Shown: positions 1 to 4,851 of the stretch, one piece after another | Position numbering within the stretch: the first letter of the stretch is position 1 | How the letters are laid out: every line of letters starts with the position of its first letter | NCBI GenBank assembly: GCA_903789505.1 | Contig: CAIFEU010000140.1 | Coordinates: 1 to 6,542, forward strand | Direction of reading: 5' to 3' | Origin: an uncultured Coriobacteriales bacterium | GTDB lineage: Bacteria; Actinomycetota; Coriobacteriia; Coriobacteriales; UMGS124 | Length of the DNA stretch: 6,542 nt | Position numbers and translations under genes: made by a program | The notes under the pieces: generated by a model | The model's input: only the letters and a program-made list of their open reading frames with translations | What the model was told of the DNA's origin: nothing | Databases searched by the model: none

Positions 1-943
1 AGTAGTGGCGCTGCACCGTGCCGTGCGCCGCCTCGTACTCGTAGTAGCCGTGGGGGCTCACCAGCACGCTGGTCATCATCGCCAGCGAGCCGAACGCCGA
101 GCTCACCATGTCGCTCATGACGTCACCGTCGTAGTTCTTGCACGCCCAGATGAAGCCGCCCTCGCTCTTCATCACGCGCGCCACCGCGTCGTCGATCAGC
201 GTGTAGAAGTACTCGATGCCGGCGTCGGCGAAGCGCTGGGCGTACTCGGCGTCGAACGTCTCGCGGAAGATGTCCTTGAAGCGATGGTCGTAGGTCTTCG
301 AGATCGTGTCCTTGGTGGCGAACCACACGTCCTGGCGCGTCTCGAGCGCGTAGTCGAAGCACGCGTGGGCGAAGCTCGTGATGGAGTCGTCGAGGTTGTG
401 CATGCCCTCGACCACGCCCGCGCCCGCGAAGTCGTGCACCAGCGCGCGCTGCTCGGCGCCGCCGTCGGCGGGAGTGTAGACGAGCTCAACCTTGCCCGGG
501 CCGGGAATGCGCATCTCGACGTCGCGGTACACGTCGCCGTAGGCGTGGCGCGCCAGCGTGATGGGCCGCTTCCAGTTGCGCACGCACGGCTCTATCCCCT
601 TGACCACGATCGGGGCGCGGAAGACCGTCCCGTCGAGCATCGCGCGGATCGTGCCGTTGGGGCTCTTCCACATCTTCTTGAGGCCGTACTCCTCGACGCG
701 CGCGGCGTTGGGCGTGATGGTGGCGCACTTCACGGCGACGCCCAGGCGCTTGGTGGCCTCGGCGGAGTCGACCGTGACCTGGTCGTCGGTCTCGTCGCGG
801 TGCTTGAGGCCCAGGTCGTAGTACTCGGTCTTGAGGTCGACGAACGGGCAGATGAGCTCGTCCTTGATCATCTTCCAGATGATGCGGGTCATCTCGTCGC
901 CGTCCATCTCGACGAGCGGCGTGGTCATCGCAATCTTGGGCAT
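1..943 (-). CDS. icd: NADP-dependent isocitrate dehydrogenase, C-terminus cut by window edge
   Basis: Oxidatively decarboxylates isocitrate to 2-oxoglutarate with NADP+ in the cytoplasm. It feeds glutamate synthesis and NADPH supply. The 314 visible residues align along their length with the homodimeric eukaryote-like IDH family (human IDH1), not with the E. coli Icd type. Ligand residues visible at nearly the IDH1 numbering are T77, S94, N96, R100, R109 and R132 (ARHAYGD), catalytic Y139 and K211, and metal-binding acidic residues at D251/D252, D274 and D278 (NYDGDVMSD). The NADP-specifying segment AAHGTVQRHY (305-314) is the last thing seen. The family is about 400-414 residues, so roughly 90 are missing off the left edge; this is truncation by the window, not a broken gene. 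The ATG at 943-941 is supported by a strong Shine-Dalgarno sequence and by the family N-terminus (VEMDGDEMTRIIW). It appears to be transcribed alone, after a 571 bp spacer. Confidence 0.97.
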   Translation of the reverse strand, partial: MPKIAMTTPLVEMDGDEMTRIIWKMIKDELICPFVDLKTEYYDLGLKHRDETDDQVTVDSAEATKRLGVAVKCATITPNAARVEEYGLKKMWKSPNGTIRAMLDGTVFRAPIVVKGIEPCVRNWKRPITLARHAYGDVYRDVEMRIPGPGKVELVYTPADGGAEQRALVHDFAGAGVVEGMHNLDDSITSFAHACFDYALETRQDVWFATKDTISKTYDHRFKDIFRETFDAEYAQRFADAGIEYFYTLIDDAVARVMKSEGGFIWACKNYDGDVMSDMVSSAFGSLAMMTSVLVSPHGYYEYEAAHGTVQRHY

Positions 944-951
944 AGCGTGTG

Positions 952-958
952 CCTCCCT
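952..958 (-). promoter_or_regulatory. Shine-Dalgarno site of icd
   Basis: On the minus strand the bases read AGGGAGG, eight bases before the ATG at 943. This strong match fixes the icd start and agrees with where the protein family begins. Confidence 0.8.
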
Positions 959-1030
959 GGGGCATGGCGTGGGCGGGCTGGCGGTCGAGCATGCGAGCAG
1001 GTCGCGCGCGACGGCGCGAGATGCACGGGG

Positions 1031-1063
1031 CGCAGGGCGCATCCCGTGGGTGCGCGCCCTGCG
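1031..1063 (-). other. Hairpin in the presumed icd 5' leader
   Basis: The ten bases at 1031-1040 (CGCAGGGCGC) and 1054-1063 (GCGCCCTGCG) are perfect reverse complements around a 13-base loop. This would be a very stable stem in RNA from either strand. It lies 88-120 bases before the icd start, within the leader if transcription begins near 1102. No U-tract follows on either strand, so it is not a typical intrinsic terminator. It could be a leader structure or chance pairing in GC-rich DNA. Confidence 0.4.
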
Positions 1064-1083
1064 GGCGTGCCCGGTGGCCCCGT

Positions 1084-1097
1084 ACGTCGACCGACGT
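1084..1097. promoter_or_regulatory. Perfect palindrome, possible operator upstream of icd
   Basis: The sequence is ACGTCG-AC-CGACGT, two six-base arms with a two-base centre. It sits about 6-19 bases downstream of the transcription start implied by the possible -10 box at 1109-1114. That is a common place for a repressor site, but no family-specific operator is recognised, and 6+6 palindromes also arise by chance. Confidence 0.3.
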
Positions 1098-1108
1098 GTC
1101 TGGCGGAA

Positions 1109-1114
1109 ATTCTA
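1109..1114 (-). promoter_or_regulatory. Possible -10 box for icd
   Basis: The minus strand reads TAGAAT, one base off TATAAT, inside an AT-richer island of an otherwise GC-rich spacer. It would start transcription near 1102 and give an icd leader of about 158 bases. No good -35 hexamer stands 16-18 bases upstream, so the call rests on the -10 alone. Confidence 0.35.
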
Positions 1115-1240
1115 GCCCGCCCACGTTTCCGGCGCGGGACAGCGCGGCGGCACGCGGGGATATGCGCCGGACCTGCACAAGGGAGCGCGCCGGCGCGTGC
1201 CGGCGGCGCGGGGCTCGCCCGCGGGAGCCGGCGGCGGGGC

Positions 1241-1385
1241 AAGTTTTGGCTGCAAACCGAGGTTGGGGACGCCCCGTCGGGCACCCTCGGGGCCGGCGGC
1301 GCCGGTGCGGGCACATCGCCCCAGGTCAGCGCGGTGCCCTGCGTACGAGGACTCGCGGAAGGACCCCGGAACCGCGTCCCCAACC
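1241..1385. repeat. Nested inverted-repeat element in the 944-1514 spacer
   Basis: Outer arms GGTTGGGGACGC (1261-1272) and GCGTCCCCAACC (1374-1385) are perfect 12-base reverse complements. Inside them GGGCACC (1279-1285) pairs with GGTGCCC (1333-1339). A small GC-rich hairpin (CCGG at 1293-1296 and 1302-1305) lies near the centre. Next to the left arm is an AT-rich palindrome, TTTG-GCTG-CAAA (1245-1256). The whole could fold as one long imperfect stem in RNA from either strand, or be a non-autonomous repeat unit. Part of its left half recurs at 3541-3569. There is no coding signal that I trust in it. The identity is unknown: repeat element, structured RNA, or decayed DNA. Confidence 0.45.
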
Positions 1386-1460
1386 CCCGTCTGCCGCCAC
1401 GAGCGAGCCTCCGGGCGGTGCAGGGGCACCCCCACGGATGTCCCTCATCGCCGCACGCCG

Positions 1461-1482
1461 CCCGCCGCACCCACCCGCGCCC
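1461..1482 (-). other. G-quadruplex-type motif just past the ACT gene
   Basis: The minus strand carries four GGG runs (at 1480-1482, 1474-1476, 1470-1472 and 1461-1463) separated by loops of 3, 1 and 6 bases. This fits the usual G3/N1-7 pattern. It begins about 33 bases after the ACT gene stop and would lie in the 3' end of the paaK-ACT transcript. No intrinsic terminator with a U-tract is visible there. Such motifs are expected at some rate in DNA this rich in G and C. Confidence 0.3.
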
Positions 1483-1514
1483 GGACCGCCAACCCCCCGC
1501 GCCGCATGGACTCG

Positions 1515-1943
1515 CTAGGCGATGTCCTCCCAGCTCAGCACCTTGAAGCCGGCTTCCTCGAGCTTGAAGGTGACCTCGGCGCTCGCCGCGGCGCCCCCGA
1601 CCTTGAAGACGTCGGCCGCGCGTCCGTCGCGCGTGAGGAAGCAGTAGCCGTACTCCACGTTGAAGCCCAGCCCGTCGAAGGTGTCGAGCAGGTCGGCCAG
1701 CGAGCCGGGACGGTCGGGCAGGCCAATCGCCATCACGGGGCTCACCGTCGCGCGGTAGCCCGCGTCGTCCAGGACCTTCGCCGCGCGCTCGGGCTCGGTG
1801 CACAGGATGCGCACCAGCCCGTACTCGCTGCTTTCGGCGATGGTCAGCGCCACCATGTTCACGCCGGCGTCTCCCAGGCAGCGGCACATCGAGGCCAGGT
1901 GGCCCTCCTTGTTCTCGAGGAAAACCGTGAGCTGGTCAATCAT
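1515..1943 (-). CDS. Double ACT-domain amino-acid-binding protein
   Basis: A 142-residue protein made only of two ACT modules and no enzyme domain. Module one is about residues 3-65 (QLTVFLENKEGHLASM...). Module two is about 70-140, with GLPDRPGSLADLL (74-86) carrying the loop where ACT domains usually bind a small ligand, often an amino acid. Its ATG shares one base with the paaK stop (TGATG), and a GGGG Shine-Dalgarno run lies eight bases upstream inside paaK. Translation is therefore probably coupled and the proteins made together. Small ACT proteins are known companions of PaaK-type ligases in anaerobes, often near indolepyruvate:ferredoxin oxidoreductase genes, which are not in this window. 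I infer an allosteric or sensing role linked to aromatic amino acids. The ligand and partner cannot be read from sequence. Confidence 0.9.
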   Translation of the reverse strand: MIDQLTVFLENKEGHLASMCRCLGDAGVNMVALTIAESSEYGLVRILCTEPERAAKVLDDAGYRATVSPVMAIGLPDRPGSLADLLDTFDGLGFNVEYGYCFLTRDGRAADVFKVGGAAASAEVTFKLEEAGFKVLSWEDIA

Positions 1944-3250
1944 CAGTTGATCCCCTTCCTCAGGTCGATGACGCGCTTGGCCTTGCCCTCGCTGCGCGGG
2001 ATGGACTTGGGCTCGACGAGCTTCACCTTGATGCCCACCGACAGCGCGGTCTTGAGCGCGCTCTGGATCTTGCCCTGCAGGCCCTCGACGGCGCCGATGC
2101 TGTCGAGCGGGAAGTTCGGGTTGGTCTCGACCTTGAGCGTGACGACGTCGAGCGACCCGCGCGTGTCGAGCTCGATCTGGTACCAGCTCGACACCTCGTC
2201 GAAGTGCTTCATGACGTCCTCGATCTGGCTCGGGAAGACGTTGACGCCGCGGATGATCAGCATGTCGTCGGTGCGGCCGTGCAGGCGGTCGATGCGCCGG
2301 TGGGTGCAGCCGCAGGGGCACTCGCCGGGGATGATGCGCGTGATGTCGCGCGTGCGGTAGCGCACGACCGGGCTCGCCTCGCGGTCGGTCGTCGTGATGA
2401 CGAGCTCGCCCCACTCGCCGTCGGGCAGCACCTCGCCGGTGGCGGGGTTGATGATCTCGGCGTAGAAGTGGTCCTCGGCCAGGTGGAGGCCGTCCTGCTC
2501 CATGCACTCGACCGCAACGCCCGGGCCCATCGTCTCGGTGAGGCCGTAGATGTCGAGCACCTTGTAGTCGAGCTTGCGCTCGAGGTCGGCGCGGAACGCG
2601 TCGCTGAAGGGCTCGGCGCCATGGATGCCCGCACGCAGGTGGAAGTCGCGCGCCGGGTCGAGCCCCATCTCGATCGCGGTGTCGGCGATGTGCATCGCGT
2701 AGCTGGGCGTGCACTCCAAGATCGTGGTGCCCAGGTCGCGCAGCGTGCGCACCTGGCGCTCGGTGTTGCCGGCGCTGATCGGGATGACCGTCGCCCCCGA
2801 CCACATCGAGCCGTAGTGCGCGCCCAGGCCGCCGGTGAACAGGCCGTAGCCGTAGCAGATCTGGCAGACGTCGTTCTCGTCGGCGTTGGCGAACACCAGC
2901 CCGCGGCCAAAGCACTCGCGCCAGATCTCGATGTCGTGGCTGGTGTAGGCGCCCAGCGTCGCGACGCCCGTGGTGCCGCTGGACATGTGGACTTCGCGCA
3001 CCTCGGACAGCGGCACGGCGAGCATCCCGTAGGGGGCGTTGTCGCGCAGGTCCTGCTTGGTCACGAACGGGGCGCGCGCCAGGTCGTCGAACGACTCGAT
3101 CGAGCGAGGGTCGAAGCCGGCGTCGTCGAAGCTCTTCCGGTAGAACGGGATGTTCTCGTAGCACCTGACGGCGGTCTGCTTGATGCCCTCGAGCTGGATC
3201 TGCTCGATCTGCTCGTGAGGCGCAGTCATGATGGGGATCTGTCTGCTCAT
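1943..3250 (-). CDS. paaK: Phenylacetate-CoA ligase (AMP-forming)
   Basis: Activates phenylacetate or a related aryl acid with ATP and CoA to the aryl-CoA, AMP and pyrophosphate, in the cytoplasm. It is 435 residues, the normal PaaK length. Adenylate-forming motifs are in order: phosphate loop SSGTTG (90-95), YGLTET (235-240), YRTRD (298-302) and hinge region GRTDDMLIIRG (325-335). The C-terminal PRSEGKAKRVID (418-429) includes the expected catalytic lysine K423. Three cysteines in CPCGC (311-315) match a cysteine-rich turn common in anaerobe PaaK proteins. The ATG at 3250 follows AAAGGTGA at good spacing; an upstream in-frame start at 3301 would add 17 residues without support. It is first in an operon with the ACT gene. 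With no ring-oxidising paa genes here, I favour aryl-acid metabolism in amino acid fermentation over aerobic phenylacetate breakdown. The exact substrate is uncertain. Confidence 0.94.
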   Translation of the reverse strand: MSRQIPIMTAPHEQIEQIQLEGIKQTAVRCYENIPFYRKSFDDAGFDPRSIESFDDLARAPFVTKQDLRDNAPYGMLAVPLSEVREVHMSSGTTGVATLGAYTSHDIEIWRECFGRGLVFANADENDVCQICYGYGLFTGGLGAHYGSMWSGATVIPISAGNTERQVRTLRDLGTTILECTPSYAMHIADTAIEMGLDPARDFHLRAGIHGAEPFSDAFRADLERKLDYKVLDIYGLTETMGPGVAVECMEQDGLHLAEDHFYAEIINPATGEVLPDGEWGELVITTTDREASPVVRYRTRDITRIIPGECPCGCTHRRIDRLHGRTDDMLIIRGVNVFPSQIEDVMKHFDEVSSWYQIELDTRGSLDVVTLKVETNPNFPLDSIGAVEGLQGKIQSALKTALSVGIKVKLVEPKSIPRSEGKAKRVIDLRKGIN

Positions 3251-3255
3251 CTGGT

Positions 3256-3263
3256 CACCTTTC
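3256..3263 (-). promoter_or_regulatory. Shine-Dalgarno site of paaK
   Basis: The minus strand reads AAAGGTGACCAG and then ATG. The AGGTGA core matches the 16S tail and chooses the start at 3250 over the upstream in-frame codon at 3301. Confidence 0.65.
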
Positions 3264-3396
3264 GAGGACGCGCGGGGCACGCGAGCGCAGGGACCGGCCA
3301 CGGGGTCACGGGGCCGCGGGGCCGGCTGCGGGTTCGCGAATTGTTTGGATGAAGGTTACACGCAAACGCGTCGGGCGGGCGCGAAAGCGCATGATG

Positions 3397-3402
3397 TATA
3401 GG
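3397..3402 (+). promoter_or_regulatory. Possible -10 box for the macrodomain gene
   Basis: TATAGG, in the least GC-rich part of the paaK/macrodomain divergent spacer (about 3335-3415). It would start transcription near 3408, about 22 bases before the GTG at 3430 with its GGAGG site. No convincing -35 is seen. I found no clear promoter for paaK in the same spacer. Confidence 0.3.
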
Positions 3403-3418
3403 CAAAAGCACGCAAGCG

Positions 3419-3423
3419 GGAGG
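3419..3423 (+). promoter_or_regulatory. Shine-Dalgarno site suggesting a GTG start for the macrodomain gene
   Basis: A perfect GGAGG lies six bases before the GTG at 3430. It is the best-supported translation signal for this gene. An ATG at 3442 has only a GGTGA match, the ATG at 3349 has no clear site, and the ATG at 3634 has a GGAGG about 22 bases away, which is too far. Confidence 0.45.
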
Positions 3424-3429
3424 GCACGG

Positions 3430-4851
3430 GTGAGAGACGCAATGGCCAAAAGGGCTTCGGGCAGGTCGGCGGGCCCCTTCGGCCCCGCGGACCCGAAGGG
3501 TCGCGAGGACGCGGGCGCGCGGGTCGGCGCCACCGGCGCATCGGGCACCTCCGGGGCCGGTGCGGGCACGGGGGCCCGAAGCGCGGCGGGCGGCGACGCC
3601 CCGGGCGGAGGCCGTGGGGGCGCGGGCGCGCCGATGGGCGAGCGCGAGGTGCACGAGCTGCTCTTCTCCCTGGTCACGACCCTGCTCGCCGAGCGCGCCA
3701 TGCGCTCGGGCACGATGACGCAGGCGCCCGCCCGGGCGACGGACAACGCCCGGCTCTGGGAAATCTTCCGCGCGCTGGAGAACACCCGCGAGCCGTGGCC
3801 GGCCGACCCGAGGTTCCTTGCCCGCCAGGACCGGCTGCTGCGCGCGCTGATCGGCGGCGAGGCGCGCGTCAGCGGCGTCTGCGCCGACGGCGTGACCTCG
3901 ACGGACTCCCCCGAGGTGCTCGTGTCCCCGCTCGACCCCGCGGGCTGCCTGCGCATGTGGCGCGGCGACATCACGCGCATCGCCGCCGACGCCGTCGTCA
4001 CCGCGGCAAGCCCGCAGCTGCTGGGCTGCTGGGTCCCGGGCCACCGCTGCGTCGACAACGCCGTCCACACGTTCGCCGGCGTGCAGCTGCGCCTCGCGTG
4101 CGCCGACCTCATGCGGCGCCGCGGGCAGCTCGAGGCGGGCCGGCGCGCCGACGCGCTCGACCCGCGGGGTCGCCCCGCGCGCTCCCCCGCCGAGCTCGGC
4201 TTCCTCGAGCCGGAGGGCGTCGCCACGATCACCGGCGGCTTCAACCTGCCGGCACGCCACGTGATCCACACCGTGGCGCCGTTCGTCGGCGACGCGGGCG
4301 CCGGCACGCCCGACGGCGGGCAGGCCCGACAGCGCCCGAGCCTGCGGGAGTGCAACCTGCTCGCCTCGTGCTACCGCAACTGCCTGGACTTCGCGAGCGC
4401 CGCCGGCGACCGCTCGATCGCCCTCTGCTGCCTGGGGACCGGCACCTACGGCTTCCCCCGCGAGCTCGGCGCGTACATCGCGGTCCGCACGGCGCTGACC
4501 TGGCTCTCCCGGCGCCCCAGCGACGAGGTGGCGTCGATGCGCATCGTCTTCGTCACCTTCACCGATGAGGACGAGCGCGCCTATCGGCGCGAGCTGCTGC
4601 TCGAGGACGCGCCGTCGCCCGAGGCCGCAGACGGTCGCGGCGCCTCGGTCGAGCCCGCGGGCGAGGCGGGCGCCGCCGAAGTCCCCGACGCGGGCGTCAC
4701 CGATGGTTCGGGGTCGCCCGACGCCTCCCCGGACGCCTCCGAGCTTCCCGCCCCGCGCCCCACGGCGTCCGACGGCGACGCCGCGGGCGACGACCCTGCC
4801 GACGGCGACGCAGGCACCGCCCCGGCGGACGAGGAGCGCTCGGGCAGGTAG
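3430..4851 (+). CDS. Zinc-type macrodomain protein (putative protein-ADP-ribose hydrolase)
   Basis: Residues count from the GTG at 3430 (473 aa). Family similarity begins at the ATG at 3634 (residue 69): a helical lead-in, then MWRGDIT and the macro fold. Features: C200-x4-H205-x-C207 (LLGCWVPGHRC), the Zn-Macro metal site; DNAVHTFAGVQLRLAC just after it; NLPARHVIHTVAP (272-284); and phosphate-binding loop GTGTYGFP (336-343). Relatives remove ADP-ribose from proteins, and some sit in operons with a SirTM-type sirtuin and GcvH-like protein; none is visible here. Oddities: the usual NAAN motif reads TAAS (191-194); about 20 extra residues precede the FLEPEG segment (residue 258 on); residues 1-68 are Gly/Ala-rich; and an acidic Ala/Asp/Pro tail (about 394-473) overlaps the MATE gene on the other strand. 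Other possible starts are 3349, 3442 and 3634. Activity is uncertain because of the changed motif. Confidence 0.88.
   Translation: MRDAMAKRASGRSAGPFGPADPKGREDAGARVGATGASGTSGAGAGTGARSAAGGDAPGGGRGGAGAPMGEREVHELLFSLVTTLLAERAMRSGTMTQAPARATDNARLWEIFRALENTREPWPADPRFLARQDRLLRALIGGEARVSGVCADGVTSTDSPEVLVSPLDPAGCLRMWRGDITRIAADAVVTAASPQLLGCWVPGHRCVDNAVHTFAGVQLRLACADLMRRRGQLEAGRRADALDPRGRPARSPAELGFLEPEGVATITGGFNLPARHVIHTVAPFVGDAGAGTPDGGQARQRPSLRECNLLASCYRNCLDFASAAGDRSIALCCLGTGTYGFPRELGAYIAVRTALTWLSRRPSDEVASMRIVFVTFTDEDERAYRRELLLEDAPSPEAADGRGASVEPAGEAGAAEVPDAGVTDGSGSPDASPDASELPAPRPTASDGDAAGDDPADGDAGTAPADEERSGR
3475..3500. repeat. Inverted repeat near the 5' end of the macrodomain gene
   Basis: CCCTTCGG (3475-3482) and CCGAAGGG (3493-3500) are perfect reverse complements around a ten-base loop. 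The stem lies in the doubtful N-terminal extension of the macrodomain gene, and no T-run follows it on either strand. If translation starts at 3634 it would be a leader hairpin; otherwise it is coding sequence. Confidence 0.4.
4581..4851. other. 271-bp convergent overlap of two low-complexity C-terminal tails
   Basis: The macrodomain gene (plus) and MATE gene (minus) both read through this stretch. Each stop falls within a few codons of where the other protein's conserved fold ends. The macrodomain TAG (4849-4851) is formed by bases of GYL (MATE 445-447), and the MATE TAG (complement of 4581-4583) by bases of AYR (macrodomain 384-386). Both frames place third codon positions on the same base pairs, so GC-rich wobble bases suit both and base composition cannot tell which tail is real. 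Confidence 0.8.

Noticed and set aside
132..943. A shortened or mutated icd as a pseudogene
   Set aside because: The reading frame is intact with all visible ligand and catalytic residues present. It ends only because the window does.
1031..1063. Intrinsic terminator or known riboswitch upstream of icd
   Set aside because: The hairpin is strong, but no U-tract follows and no conserved riboswitch core could be recognised.
1112..1435. Small minus-strand open frame in the 944-1514 spacer
   Set aside because: It is Arg/Pro/Gly-rich with no motif and lies across the inverted-repeat element. Plus-strand frames over the same bases are equally open, so there is no strand-specific coding signal.
5..1546. 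Long plus-strand open frame across icd and the spacer
   Set aside because: It is antisense to the clearly conserved icd coding sequence, and its translation is Arg/Ala/Val/His-rich with no family resemblance, as is usual for shadow frames in GC-rich DNA.
1515..3164. Apparent 549-residue PaaK-region/ACT fusion
   Set aside because: Only its last 142 residues are real. The upstream part is paaK read in the wrong frame. The TGATG junction and the ribosome site inside paaK show two separate genes.
2204..3352. Plus-strand frame antisense to paaK
   Set aside because: PaaK motifs on the minus strand are complete and in order. The antisense product is composition-driven, and its start has no ribosome site.
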